This document shows positions 41,194 to 50,710 of a stretch of 64,000 nucleotides of DNA, in pieces. Made by a program: the position numbers and the translations under genes. The DNA comes from Paenibacillus sp. S150 (GTDB taxonomy: Bacteria; Bacillota; Bacilli; Paenibacillales; Paenibacillaceae). Positions within the stretch are counted from its first letter, which is position 1; each line of letters starts with the position of its first letter. The stretch is from the NCBI RefSeq assembly GCF_019352175.1, contig NZ_JACBYI010000038.1:1-64000 (forward strand), given 5' to 3'. The notes below the pieces were generated by a model that did no database searches, was not told where the DNA came from, and was given only the letters and a program-made list of their open reading frames with translations.

Positions 41194-42237
41194 TCATGGG
41201 ATTAGCGTGCGGATGGTGTTCCCTGTATAAAAAGAGCCTCTGAGCCTTACATGCTCGTAAGGCAGCAGCGGATTGGCGATTCTCCGCAGCATAAGCTCGG
41301 CCGCCCGTTCCCCGGCTTCACGCACAAGCAGAAGAGGCCGCGACATCTCCGGAAAAAAAGGATTTTCCTCGTTCTCCATCCCAACCAGCGAAAGGTCGTC
41401 CGGGATATTGAGCTTCAGCAGGCTGGCGGCGACGGCCACCCATTCGGCCATGCTGGGGACCGCGCTGATGACGGCGGTATAATGACCGGAGTCAAGCTTG
41501 CGGCAGAGGGTGTTCATCCAGACCGCCCTGTCGGCGGCCTGGCCTGTGACATGCCCCGAGGGATCGCTTAGCCCGTCCAATCCGAGCCGCTGCGCAGCGG
41601 CGGCAAAGGCCTTCCATCTTAATTGAAAGCCCCGCAACGGTTCGATATCCACCACATACAGAATGCGGCGGTGGCCCTGGCGGTACAATTCCTCCATGGA
41701 CCGGTGAACCGCGTATTCCACATCCCAGATTACACTGTCCACCTCGGCCAGCTCCGGCGGATAGTTCAGCAGCACCTTGGGCAGCGGCAGCTTCAGCAGC
41801 GCATTCTCCATCCATTCCGGTATCGCCGCAGTCAGGAACAGCCCGTCCGAGAAAAAAAGCTCGTTCTGGTTCAGCCACTCCCCGAACTCCGGACCTTCCC
41901 TGAGGGTGGAGGGCACAACCAGCGGAAACAGGGAATGCCCCAGCTCATTCAGGCGCAGCCGCACACCTTCAAGCTGCAGCCGGTGGAATCGGGTATCCCC
42001 GATAATCAGCATGGCAAACCGCCGGGGTCTGGCGTACGCCCACGGAATCCGCTCCGCCGACATTCCCTCCTCCTGATCCTTCGTGCGGTAACCAAGCTCG
42101 CGCGCCCGGTCGGCAACCAGCTTGCGCGTGGTCTCGGACATGCCGGGCAGCCCGCGCAGTGCTTTGGATACCGTGTGAATCGTCAGGCTTAAATCATCGG
42201 CAATGGTTTGTAAGGTTACCTGCTTTTTCCTGGCCAT
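41194..42237 (-). CDS. LacI-family transcriptional regulator of the mannan locus
   Basis: A 347-residue LacI/GalR-type repressor. The N-terminal helix-turn-helix and hinge are clear (TLQTIADDLSLTIHTVSKAL, then SETTRKLVADRARELGY), followed by a periplasmic-binding-protein-like sensor domain with YVVDIEPLRGFQLRWKAF and LSLVGMENEENPFFPEMSRP. The ATG at 42237 is chosen because GAGGGGGG lies 6-8 bases upstream; the frame runs back to 42264. It is divergent from the giant glycosidase gene. An operator overlaps the -35 of its own promoter (TTAACG at 42294-42289, TACAAT at 42271-42266, 17-base spacer), so autoregulation is likely. The effector is presumably a manno-oligosaccharide, by context. Confidence 0.9.
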   Translation of the reverse strand: MARKKQVTLQTIADDLSLTIHTVSKALRGLPGMSETTRKLVADRARELGYRTKDQEEGMSAERIPWAYARPRRFAMLIIGDTRFHRLQLEGVRLRLNELGHSLFPLVVPSTLREGPEFGEWLNQNELFFSDGLFLTAAIPEWMENALLKLPLPKVLLNYPPELAEVDSVIWDVEYAVHRSMEELYRQGHRRILYVVDIEPLRGFQLRWKAFAAAAQRLGLDGLSDPSGHVTGQAADRAVWMNTLCRKLDSGHYTAVISAVPSMAEWVAVAASLLKLNIPDDLSLVGMENEENPFFPEMSRPLLLVREAGERAAELMLRRIANPLLPYEHVRLRGSFYTGNTIRTLIP

Positions 42238-42291
42238 CGCGGCCCCCCTCTTCTTCGCAGTCATTATTGTAACAAAAATGAAGCTATACGT

Positions 42292-42341
42292 TAAGCGCTT
42301 TCTTTTTTAAAATTAAGTCGAATTATGTCGGTAAGCGCTTC
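42292..42341. promoter_or_regulatory. Paired LacI-type operators in the divergent promoter region
   Basis: Two near-palindromes TAAGCGCTTT (42292-42301) and TAAGCGCTTC (42332-42341) are spaced 40 bases apart, close to four helical turns, so both would face the same side. The first overlaps the likely -35 of the regulator gene; the second lies 47 bases before the glycosidase start. LacI-family operators commonly have a central CG palindrome of this kind. Confidence 0.75.
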
Positions 42342-42388
42342 ATCGTATCAGTTTTTTCAGCATACCTCACAAGAAGGGTAGGGATTGT

Positions 42389-45300
42389 ATGGGTTATTTA
42401 AAGAGAATGAGACGGTGGGCTGCCATCATTTGTACCGGGCTCCTGCTGGTTTCACTGCTTCCGGGAAATTTGGCCGCAGCGGAGGAGGAGCCTGCAGTTA
42501 TTGCCGCTCCGCCCGAAGCCGCCGTTCCGGCGGGAGAGACAACGGTATACACAGGGGGATATTCGCTGAAATCGGACCTGCTGGGCAATGCAAGCGGCTG
42601 GGCGTATGCCACGCAAAAGATTACGGGGATAACCCCGGGCGCCGTGTACGAGATGGGAATGTGGGTGAAGGGCAGCGGAGCGGCCACCCTGAAGATATCG
42701 AAGGGTTCAAGTTCCGGAAGCGCTCTAAAATATGTGCGGCAAAAAGCAACCGGCAGCTGGGCCTATTGGACAGCCGATTATACGGCGGCCTCGGGTGAGG
42801 ATCTGTATCTCTCCATCTATGACAGCGCAGCGGCTGCCGGTTCGGGGATCACACAGGCTGAAGCGGCAGGCACGCTGTATGCGGATGATCTGTTTTTTGG
42901 AGTAAAAGGCACGGCGTCCAATCTGCTGCAGAATCCAGGCTTTGAAGCAGGCGGATTCACGGGATGGATTGTGGGCAATAACAGCTCGCCGGCCGTGTTC
43001 TCGGTTGCGGCGGGGGAAGCGGAGAACGGCAATCCGGGACAGCCCACCCCTACACCGGGCGGCACTGGCACTCCAGCCCCAACCGGCGCCCCGGTTCCGA
43101 CGGCTTCGGCAAGTCCAGCCTCTACGCCGGTACCCACCGCTGCACCAAGTGCAACCGGCACCCCGGCTCCAACCGATCCGGGGAGCGCGCCGAATGTCCA
43201 CACCGGGAACCGCTCCATGCAGGCGGTGACCAAGGGCAAGACATCCGGCTGGAAGACGGTTACGCAGCAGGTGAGCGGCATAACGGCCAATACCGATTAT
43301 ACCTTCGGCTTGTGGATGAAGGGCAGCGGAGCCGTCACGGTGAAGACCGCCAGGGGGAGCGGGGAGAATCTTCATTACATCAGGCCGAAAGCGACCGGCA
43401 CATGGACGTATGTGTCGACAAGCTTTAATTCCGGAACGTATGCCGGCACTGTAGTCTTCTCCATCTCGGACAGTGCGGGAAGCGCCTTGCCCGAAGCGGA
43501 GGCGGCGGGAACAATGTATCTGGATGACGTTTTTTTCGGGACAACGGGCGGTGCCAACCTGCTGAACAACAGCGGCTTTGAGCAGCAGCTCAAATATTGG
43601 GGGGGCGACAAGGGGACGGTCTTTACACGTTATCCCGACCAATCGGATAATCCTCCGGCCGAGCAATACGAGGGCATCAATAATCTTGGCGTCTATGCCT
43701 GGGACCGCAACCCGGAAGGGGTAGCGGATTTCGGAGAGTGGATCGGACGGGCCCCGTATCTCGCGGAGGACTTTCTGGAGCAGAATACCTGGTCCGATCT
43801 GGAAGGCGGCAACCGTCTTGCCGCCTGGGAGGGGACGCCGTTTGCGGCCAGCATGCTGTGGGCGGCATATCCGTTCCCCAAGTCAGGCGGAAGTCTTGCG
43901 GAGGCGGCAAGCGGAGCCTACAACGACCATTACCGGACGCTCGGGGAGAATCTGATTGCCTCCGGCATGGGGAATGCGACGATCCGCTTCGGACATGAAT
44001 TCAACGGCGGCTGGTATGTCTGGTCGGTCGGCAATGCCAATGACCCGGACCATCTGCAGAAAACCGAGGACTTTGCGGAAGCCTTCCGCCAGTTTGTCAC
44101 CACACTGCGGAGCCTTCCGGGGCAGCAGTTCAAGTTCGTCTGGAATCCGGCTACCGCCATTTGGGGCGTAGACCTGGAAGCGGCTTTTCCGGGCAGGGAT
44201 TATGTTGACTTCATAGGCATCGACCATTATGACCAGACCTGGACGCAGAGCGGCGGCAGCGCTATCTACGGCAGCGCTTACCAGAACGCGGATGCCGCCG
44301 AACGGCTGCGCAGACAGGAGCTGGCCTGGACTGCCGAGGTGAACGACGGCAACTGGGGGCTGAATATGATTGCCGCATTTGCGGAAGACCAGGGTGTACC
44401 GCTGGCCCTCTGCGAATGGGGGCTGGCTGCCAGATCGGACGGCTATGGCGGAGCGGACAATCCGTATTTTATCCGGAAAATGCACGAGTGGATTGAAAAT
44501 AACAACGTGGCCTGGCATGTGTACTTCAACGTCTCGGCCAGCGACGGCGACCATGATCTGTATGATACGGTAGCGTTCCCGCAGGCCTCTGCGAAATTCA
44601 GCGAGCTGTGGAATCCGGCCGGTGCGCCGTCCACCTCTCCGGCCATCGAGCCTGCGGATATTCCGGGCATCAGCGGGCCTTATGTCCAAATTGAAGGCGA
44701 GGACGGCATCCTGACGGGCAGCGTCCATAAGCTTCACGGCGACCCTTGGGCTTCCGGCGGAGAGTTTGCCGTCATGTACAAGTCGGTCAATGCGCTGACC
44801 TTCACCAATGCGAATCAGGCCGATGATGGCCTGGCTGTCGTCTATCAAGGCTGGCAGTCCGACCAGAAGGCCTCGCTGTATGTGAACGGCGTATTGGTCA
44901 AAGCCAATATTCTATTCCCGCAGCATGGCCGTTCCTGGTCGCACAGCTACGGCTCTGTCGTCATTGGCGATGTGCAGATTCCGCAGGGGGCAACCGTCAA
45001 GCTGCAGATCAATCCAAGCGATGAGCTGGATAACTATGATAATTTCAAGGTGGACTATATTCTGCTGCTGGGCGCCACGGGGACTTATGTCCCCGGCGAT
45101 CCGGCAGATATCGAAAATGAGCTTGACCTGGTAAGCACGCCTTCCCGGACCTCCTTCACCCACAGCGGAGTATGGGCGCTTACGGCGAATGTGAAGGGGA
45201 CCGGCGATACCAACGGATCAAGCTACTCCACGCAGCCTGTGCTTACCGCAGGCAAAAGCTATACCTTCGGTGCCTGGATTAAGGGCACAGGGCGGATGGC

Positions 45301-48300
45301 GCTGGTAATTCAGAATACGACGACCTGGGCGGAGGTGCTCGCGAAGCCTTTTCAGGCCGGCGGAGACTGGCAGTATGTCTCTGCCACCTACACGCCTGCG
45401 GCCACGGGAGCTTACAATATCAAGCTTGGGGACAGGGATTCCAGCGGGACTCCCGGCAAGATCTATATTGATGATGTGAGGCTGGCGGGAACGGAGGACG
45501 GAGTCGCCGTATTGAACGAGGACTTCGAAGACGGCGGACTGCATTGGTGGAATCCGGCGAACCATTTCGCAATGACTGATTATTCCGGGGCTGCGGGCAG
45601 CGGGGATGCCCATAGCGGGAGCTGGTCGATGAAGCTGACCTCCCCGGAGGGAACAGCGGGAGAAGCAGCCGCCCTTTCCTCCGGGATTCCTCTAAAGGCT
45701 GGTCAAACCTATACCTTCAAGCTCTGGGTAAAAGGAGATGCCGGTTTCGCCATACAATTGCAGAACAAGGTGAGCGGGCAAAATGTGGCCGATGTCAGCT
45801 TCTCCGCAAGCCCGGGAGACTGGGAGGAAAAAACCTTTACCGTTCAGGCGGGGGCAACAGCCGGGCACACGCTTAAAATCATCAACAGAAGCAGTGAAGG
45901 CGTTCTGTACATCGATGATCTGCTGCTGAATGCGGAAGGCCGGAACAATCTGCTGCCCAATTGCGATTTTGAGCTGGGCGATGCGGACTGGTCCCTGGGC
46001 GGCGCGTTTTCAATTATAAATGCCAACGAGCTGGTCCTGTCCGACGGGTTCATCGACGGGCTTGACAGCCTGAATGCGGTTAAGGAAGCTGTTAACATGC
46101 GCATAGACGGCATGAACACAGCCTGGTACGGCGGCGACGGGGCAAGGGCCGCCAGAGCCGGAGCGGGCGAAGGCTATCTTCTCTATGAATTGCCTGCCGC
46201 CGCTTCCGCCATTTCCATTTCTGCCTATGAAGATGACACCAATACGCCTCCGGGCGTATTGGTGTCTGTCTCTAATGGAGGGGATTTTCAGGCCTTGGGG
46301 ATGACCGCCGACAGGTATGCGAATGAGATGAAGGGCAATTTGCCGCTCACCGTTTACGAGAGCTATGCGGTTCCGGCAGGCTCGCAGCTGCTCAGAATCA
46401 CCATACCTGAGAACAGCAGACCCGATGCTGTGCAAATTTCCGAGGTCGCCGTCAATGCCAATGCCGCTCCGGTTACAGCGTCGCCGGAACCGGGGGAATT
46501 GGCTCCGGGACAGCCGGTCACGCTCACCACAAGCGAAAGCGGCGGGAAGATTTACTACACCGTTACTGGAAGCGCGGCAAAGACCTTGTATACCGCCCCG
46601 GTCACGCTTGGGCATTCCGCTTCCATCACCGCCTGGACGGAAACAGAGGGCAAGCGGAGCAGCATTAAGCGGACCTTCTCTTATGTGAACACGGAAGAGG
46701 TTATTGTGGACTCTTACGGCCAAATCCGCACCGCCGGATTCCCGGGGAAAATACACAATGAAGCGGAATTTGCCCAAGCCGCCATAGAGGATCATGCCTA
46801 TCTGGACAGTCTGAGCGCACCGGCGGACAGAGATGCCTACGGCGGGCTTGCCGGCAGCCGTGAGGCCTATAACTTTACCGAGACGGGATTTTTTCATATT
46901 GAAAAGCTGAACGGCAAATCCGTGATGGTCGACCCGCTCGGCAATCTGTATTTCAATCTGGCTGTCAACGGTACGGGCTATGTCGATGAAACATTCACGG
47001 TTGTGGGCGGGCGCGAGAATGTATATGAATGGCTTCCGTCCACAACCGGTGAATTCAAAACCGCTTACGACGGAAATGGAAACTTCTCCTTCTATGTGGC
47101 CAACCTGATCCGCCAGAGCGGCCGGCCCTTTGATCAGGCCGCCTATTCGGAAGGCAGCGTTGATTTCGTGAAGTCGCTCGGCTTCACAGGACTGGGCGCC
47201 TGGTCCAAGGCGAGCGGTATGCCCTATGTGAACTGGCTGCCCATGCCGGGCCTGAAGATCGGGGACAGCGAATTGTTCGATATCTTCCACCCGGATATGA
47301 CGGCCCAGATGGATGCAAGATTCAGCGCACTTGCGAAGAATGTCAATGACCGGCAATTAATCGGCTACATGTTCGCCAACGAGCTTCCCTACAACAGGCT
47401 GAAGACTGTGGTTCCGGCGGCAAATGCATCATCCGGCAGCAAGGCAAGGCTGGTTGACATGCTTGCGGGGCAGTACGGCTCCATTGATAGCTTCAATACC
47501 GCCTGGGACCTGAATGCCGCAAGCTTCGAGGCGCTGAAGAATATGGCCTTTGCCGCCAAAACAGAGCTGGCCACGCGGGATATGGACTGTTTTACCGGCC
47601 TGTACCTGGATGAGCTGTATAAACAGATTGCCTTTTACGCGAAAAAGCATGATCCGGGCCATCTGGTGATGGGCGACCGCTGGCTTGCCGGAGTAATGAA
47701 CGACAGCAAGCTCCGGGAAGCCCTGTGCCTGTACGCAGGCAAATATATGGATGTGCTGACTTACAATTATTACACCTATGATCCCAACATGGAGATGCTT
47801 AAGCAGCTGTATGAGCTTGCGGGGGAGACCCCCTTCATCATGACGGAATTCCACTACGGCGATCCGTCCACCGGACTTACATTCGCGGCCAGAATGGCGG
47901 AGGATGAGCGGGAGAAGGGACTCATGTACAGCAATTACGTAGAGCAGGCGGCAGCGTCGGGAATCATTGTGGGCGCCAATTGGTTCACCTATCTGGACCA
48001 GGCACCGACCGGAAGATGGTTCCAGGGGCTGAACGGCGAAGCCGGAGCAATTGGACTGATTAACGTGGCCGCCCGCCCGTATCAGGACTTCCTCCAGTCG
48101 GTGTCGGGGACCAACGCCAGGATTTACGACATTGTGCTTGGCCATACTCAGCCGTATGACCATGTGTTCAAGCCGGGACAGACGGAAAGAACCTCGGATA
48201 AAGTGCTGTCTGTAACGAAGGCGGCCTGCGCTCCGGCCATCGGCGGTTCCGGCGCAGGCTGGGAGGAAGCCGCAACTGCCGGGATTACCGATGTCGATCT

Positions 48301-49093
48301 GGTGATGGGCGTGATGAAGACGGGAGTCGGCGGGCAAATGGGTCTGACCTGGGATGATGATTATCTCTATTTCCGGGCCCATATCGATGATCCTACCCCA
48401 ATGGAAAGTCCCAACGTGATCAAAGGGCTTACCGTTCCGGCCGCCAAGGCCTACCTGTGGGCCGGGGATGCCATTGAGCTGTTCTTTGGGCCGGGCAATG
48501 TCAATGAAGGCGGCTCGATGCAGTTCAATGACAATCAGATCCTGCTGGCAGCGGCACCCGACGCAAGCGGGACGGTCCGGACCGCTTATTATTGGGCCGG
48601 ATACAGGGAGCAGGAGCAGCCGGAAATCATTATGGCGGCGAAGCTGGATGAGGACGGCAAAGGCTATACCATCGAGGCGAGAATTGCTTTTGCGGACATC
48701 GGGCTTCCTGTGGTTGAAGACGGAACGGTAATCCGCTTTGATATGGGCTTTGATGAAGGCGGTGCCGGCGGCCGTGAACGCCAGTTCTACTGGAACGGGG
48801 TAGACGGAAACTCCGCCAACCGGGAGAAGTGGGGCAAGATCGTCCCGGCCGGCAATGGCGGCCCGGCACCGGAGACGGATTCGCCGGCAGGAGTACCGGG
48901 AACGCCGGTGCTGTCCGACGATAACGGGTACGATACAGGGATTCTGGACGGCAATTACCAGGTAACCATGAACATGTGGTGGGGGACGAACGGCCCGGCC
49001 TACAAGCTGTATGAGAATGGTGTGCTTATTGACACGAAGGCGCTTGCCGAACAAACGCCAACTGCGCAGTCAGCCGTTACCCATTCGCGGTAA
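42389..49093 (+). CDS. Giant secreted multi-domain glycosidase: GH26 mannanase-like plus second clan-A-like domain and several CBMs
   Basis: A 2234-residue exported enzyme. Signal peptide at about residues 1-32. Then: CBM4/9-like module (35-205), proline/threonine linker with PTPTPGG-type repeats (210-265), second CBM4/9-like module (265-400), GH26-like domain (about 425-745) with RFGHEFNGGWY (Glu537, acid/base) and LALCEWGL (Glu676, nucleophile), CBM35-like module (about 768-900), two more CBM4/9-like modules (about 921-1190), an unassigned module, a chitobiase-like beta domain (about 1354-1434), a second catalytic-looking TIM-barrel domain (about 1440-1930) with YMFANELPY (Glu1665) and FIMTEFHYG (Glu1820), resembling GH50/GH42-type clan A enzymes, then CBM9 (about 1934-2158) and a short terminal module. 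The terminal module is cut by a frameshift near 49080. GH26 enzymes are mostly beta-mannanases. The role is extracellular attack on mannan-type polymers; the second activity is open. Confidence 0.87.
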   Translation: MGYLKRMRRWAAIICTGLLLVSLLPGNLAAAEEEPAVIAAPPEAAVPAGETTVYTGGYSLKSDLLGNASGWAYATQKITGITPGAVYEMGMWVKGSGAATLKISKGSSSGSALKYVRQKATGSWAYWTADYTAASGEDLYLSIYDSAAAAGSGITQAEAAGTLYADDLFFGVKGTASNLLQNPGFEAGGFTGWIVGNNSSPAVFSVAAGEAENGNPGQPTPTPGGTGTPAPTGAPVPTASASPASTPVPTAAPSATGTPAPTDPGSAPNVHTGNRSMQAVTKGKTSGWKTVTQQVSGITANTDYTFGLWMKGSGAVTVKTARGSGENLHYIRPKATGTWTYVSTSFNSGTYAGTVVFSISDSAGSALPEAEAAGTMYLDDVFFGTTGGANLLNNSGFEQQLKYWGGDKGTVFTRYPDQSDNPPAEQYEGINNLGVYAWDRNPEGVADFGEWIGRAPYLAEDFLEQNTWSDLEGGNRLAAWEGTPFAASMLWAAYPFPKSGGSLAEAASGAYNDHYRTLGENLIASGMGNATIRFGHEFNGGWYVWSVGNANDPDHLQKTEDFAEAFRQFVTTLRSLPGQQFKFVWNPATAIWGVDLEAAFPGRDYVDFIGIDHYDQTWTQSGGSAIYGSAYQNADAAERLRRQELAWTAEVNDGNWGLNMIAAFAEDQGVPLALCEWGLAARSDGYGGADNPYFIRKMHEWIENNNVAWHVYFNVSASDGDHDLYDTVAFPQASAKFSELWNPAGAPSTSPAIEPADIPGISGPYVQIEGEDGILTGSVHKLHGDPWASGGEFAVMYKSVNALTFTNANQADDGLAVVYQGWQSDQKASLYVNGVLVKANILFPQHGRSWSHSYGSVVIGDVQIPQGATVKLQINPSDELDNYDNFKVDYILLLGATGTYVPGDPADIENELDLVSTPSRTSFTHSGVWALTANVKGTGDTNGSSYSTQPVLTAGKSYTFGAWIKGTGRMALVIQNTTTWAEVLAKPFQAGGDWQYVSATYTPAATGAYNIKLGDRDSSGTPGKIYIDDVRLAGTEDGVAVLNEDFEDGGLHWWNPANHFAMTDYSGAAGSGDAHSGSWSMKLTSPEGTAGEAAALSSGIPLKAGQTYTFKLWVKGDAGFAIQLQNKVSGQNVADVSFSASPGDWEEKTFTVQAGATAGHTLKIINRSSEGVLYIDDLLLNAEGRNNLLPNCDFELGDADWSLGGAFSIINANELVLSDGFIDGLDSLNAVKEAVNMRIDGMNTAWYGGDGARAARAGAGEGYLLYELPAAASAISISAYEDDTNTPPGVLVSVSNGGDFQALGMTADRYANEMKGNLPLTVYESYAVPAGSQLLRITIPENSRPDAVQISEVAVNANAAPVTASPEPGELAPGQPVTLTTSESGGKIYYTVTGSAAKTLYTAPVTLGHSASITAWTETEGKRSSIKRTFSYVNTEEVIVDSYGQIRTAGFPGKIHNEAEFAQAAIEDHAYLDSLSAPADRDAYGGLAGSREAYNFTETGFFHIEKLNGKSVMVDPLGNLYFNLAVNGTGYVDETFTVVGGRENVYEWLPSTTGEFKTAYDGNGNFSFYVANLIRQSGRPFDQAAYSEGSVDFVKSLGFTGLGAWSKASGMPYVNWLPMPGLKIGDSELFDIFHPDMTAQMDARFSALAKNVNDRQLIGYMFANELPYNRLKTVVPAANASSGSKARLVDMLAGQYGSIDSFNTAWDLNAASFEALKNMAFAAKTELATRDMDCFTGLYLDELYKQIAFYAKKHDPGHLVMGDRWLAGVMNDSKLREALCLYAGKYMDVLTYNYYTYDPNMEMLKQLYELAGETPFIMTEFHYGDPSTGLTFAARMAEDEREKGLMYSNYVEQAAASGIIVGANWFTYLDQAPTGRWFQGLNGEAGAIGLINVAARPYQDFLQSVSGTNARIYDIVLGHTQPYDHVFKPGQTERTSDKVLSVTKAACAPAIGGSGAGWEEAATAGITDVDLVMGVMKTGVGGQMGLTWDDDYLYFRAHIDDPTPMESPNVIKGLTVPAAKAYLWAGDAIELFFGPGNVNEGGSMQFNDNQILLAAAPDASGTVRTAYYWAGYREQEQPEIIMAAKLDEDGKGYTIEARIAFADIGLPVVEDGTVIRFDMGFDEGGAGGRERQFYWNGVDGNSANREKWGKIVPAGNGGPAPETDSPAGVPGTPVLSDDNGYDTGILDGNYQVTMNMWWGTNGPAYKLYENGVLIDTKALAEQTPTAQSAVTHSR

Positions 49094-49339
49094 AGCACCG
49101 GGCATTTATGAATACCGCTGCGAACTGATCAACAGTGCGGGTGCCGCAGAGAGCAGTACGATCACTGGCCGGGTTGCGGAATGACGGCTCCAGGCTCGAA
49201 GACTATAGGATAAGCCAAGAAATTAAAGGATATTCCATGGGTAATTCCGGACAACCTTGCTAGAATGATTGGGAGCATGGCGGGTTTGAACGCTGAACAC
49301 GGGCATGCTGGATTCAGATCTCAAGGGAGGAAGTTGAAG

Positions 49340-50353
49340 ATGGCAGAAATCATTGGCGGTGCTGTGCCGAATATTCCCTGGCAGGCCAAGCCGGAAGGAT
49401 ATATAGGGGCAGTCTGGAGGCATGATCTTAATCCGGTCACGGATTGGAATCCGATTCCAAGCGCTTCGCGGATTTTTAATAGTGCGGTTATTCCGTATGA
49501 GGGGGGATTTATCGGGGTTTTCCGCGCGGAGCATAAGCATGGCATGCCGAATCTGCACTTGGGGCGTTCCACGGACGGGCTGAACTGGAACATCGACGAT
49601 GAGACAATCGCCTGGAAGGATGAACAAGGCGAGCCCTATCCGCCCAATTACGCCTATGATCCCCGCCTTGTGCAAATCGGGGACAGGTATTATATCGTCT
49701 GGTGTACGGATTTTGGCGGAGCGGCTCTGGGCCTGGGCGTGACCCGTGACTTCAGGGAATTTGTGCGGCTGGAAAATCCGTTTATCCCCTTTAACCGCAA
49801 CGGGGTGCTGTTTCCCAGAAAGATCAATGGAAAGTATATGCTGCTCAGCCGTCCCAGCGACAGCGGGCATACGCCGTTCGGGGATATTTTCCTGAGCGAA
49901 AGCCCGGATCTGATCCATTGGGGGCGCCACCGCAAGGTAATGTCCAAAGCGGCGGCGGGCTGGTGGCAGGATGTGAAGATCGGGGGAGGACCGGCGCCGA
50001 TTGAAACGACAGAGGGCTGGCTGATCTTTTACCATGGGGTCGTGGGAACCTGCAACGGGATGGTGTACAGCATGGGCGCAGCCCTGCTGGATCTGGACAA
50101 CCCCTCCAAGGTGCTGTACCGGACAAGGGATTATCTGCTCACACCGGAGAAAAACTATGAGACCGCCGGGTTCGTGCCCAATGTGGTGTTTCCCTGCGCC
50201 ACCGTGCAGGATGCGGCCAGCGGCCGGATTGCCATCTATTACGGTGCCGCGGATACCTATGTCGGCGTTGCCTACACGACCCTTGATGAATTGATCCCCT
50301 ATATCAAGGCAAATTCGGCACTCGCTCCGGGAGATGCGGCCGAGTACCGGTAA
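49340..50353 (+). CDS. GH130 family phosphorylase (beta-mannoside / manno-oligosaccharide phosphorylase type)
   Basis: A 337-residue intracellular five-bladed propeller enzyme of family GH130, which splits beta-mannosides with phosphate to give mannose-1-phosphate. Motifs: PSASRIFNSAVIPYEGGFIG, FRAEHKHGMPNLHLGRSTDG, YDPRLVQIGDRYYIVW with the catalytic Asp in the DPR segment, KIGGGPAPIETTEGWLIFYH and YYGAADTYVGVAYT. No signal peptide. The ATG at 49340 has GGGAGG 9 bases upstream; the frame opens at 49265 without one. The position behind the GH26 gene supports mannan use. Confidence 0.9.
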   Translation: MAEIIGGAVPNIPWQAKPEGYIGAVWRHDLNPVTDWNPIPSASRIFNSAVIPYEGGFIGVFRAEHKHGMPNLHLGRSTDGLNWNIDDETIAWKDEQGEPYPPNYAYDPRLVQIGDRYYIVWCTDFGGAALGLGVTRDFREFVRLENPFIPFNRNGVLFPRKINGKYMLLSRPSDSGHTPFGDIFLSESPDLIHWGRHRKVMSKAAAGWWQDVKIGGGPAPIETTEGWLIFYHGVVGTCNGMVYSMGAALLDLDNPSKVLYRTRDYLLTPEKNYETAGFVPNVVFPCATVQDAASGRIAIYYGAADTYVGVAYTTLDELIPYIKANSALAPGDAAEYR

Positions 50354-50366
50354 AGAGAGGTTAGAG

Positions 50367-50624
50367 CATGGCTACAGCACCATTAAGCTTCGCCCCTGTA
50401 TCCCGGCGGACTGGGAAGAATGCTCCATGAAACGGGTGTACCGGGGGGATACCTATCTCCTTACGATCCGCAATAAGAACAGGAAGCAATGCGGCGCGGA
50501 GCGGCTTATCGTTGACGGCGCGGAAATATCCGGGGACAGCTTTCCTATTTTTGGAGACGGATTATCGCATACTGTAGAAGTGGAGATGCAGGCCCCGGCC
50601 ATGGACGGCAAATCTATAAAATAG
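50367..50624 (+). pseudogene. Remnant: C-terminal end of a GH94-type phosphorylase
   Basis: Eighty-five codons match the C-terminal beta-sandwich end of cellobiose-phosphorylase-like GH94 proteins: IKLRPCIPADWEECSMK, then RVYRGDTYLLTIRNKN, LIVDGAEISGDSFPIF and DGLSHTVEVEM, in the usual order. The several hundred residues that should precede it are absent; the fragment begins 13 bases after the GH130 stop, as if a deletion joined the two. No ribosome site fits a start within it. It is a scar of a lost phosphorylase in the operon. Confidence 0.75.
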
Positions 50625-50651
50625 CACCAGAAATTGAAGGATTGCCTTCTA

Positions 50652-50666
50652 CTGAAAACGGTATCT
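50652..50666 (+). promoter_or_regulatory. Possible catabolite-response (cre) site before the ABC transporter genes
   Basis: CTGAAAACGGTATCT fits the cre pattern WTGNAANCGNWWNCA except at its first and last positions. It lies about 45-60 bases before the permease start and near a TACAAT (50673-50678). CcpA control of a sugar importer would be expected. Confidence 0.35.
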
Positions 50667-50710
50667 TTTCTTTACAATAAAGGTACAACAGACAGAAGAA
50701 GGTGATAGTT

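Noticed and set aside
46010..49054. Long minus-strand frames of 448 and 541 codons opposite the giant glycosidase
   Set aside because: Both are shadows of the high-G+C coding strand with no ribosome sites and no domain signatures.
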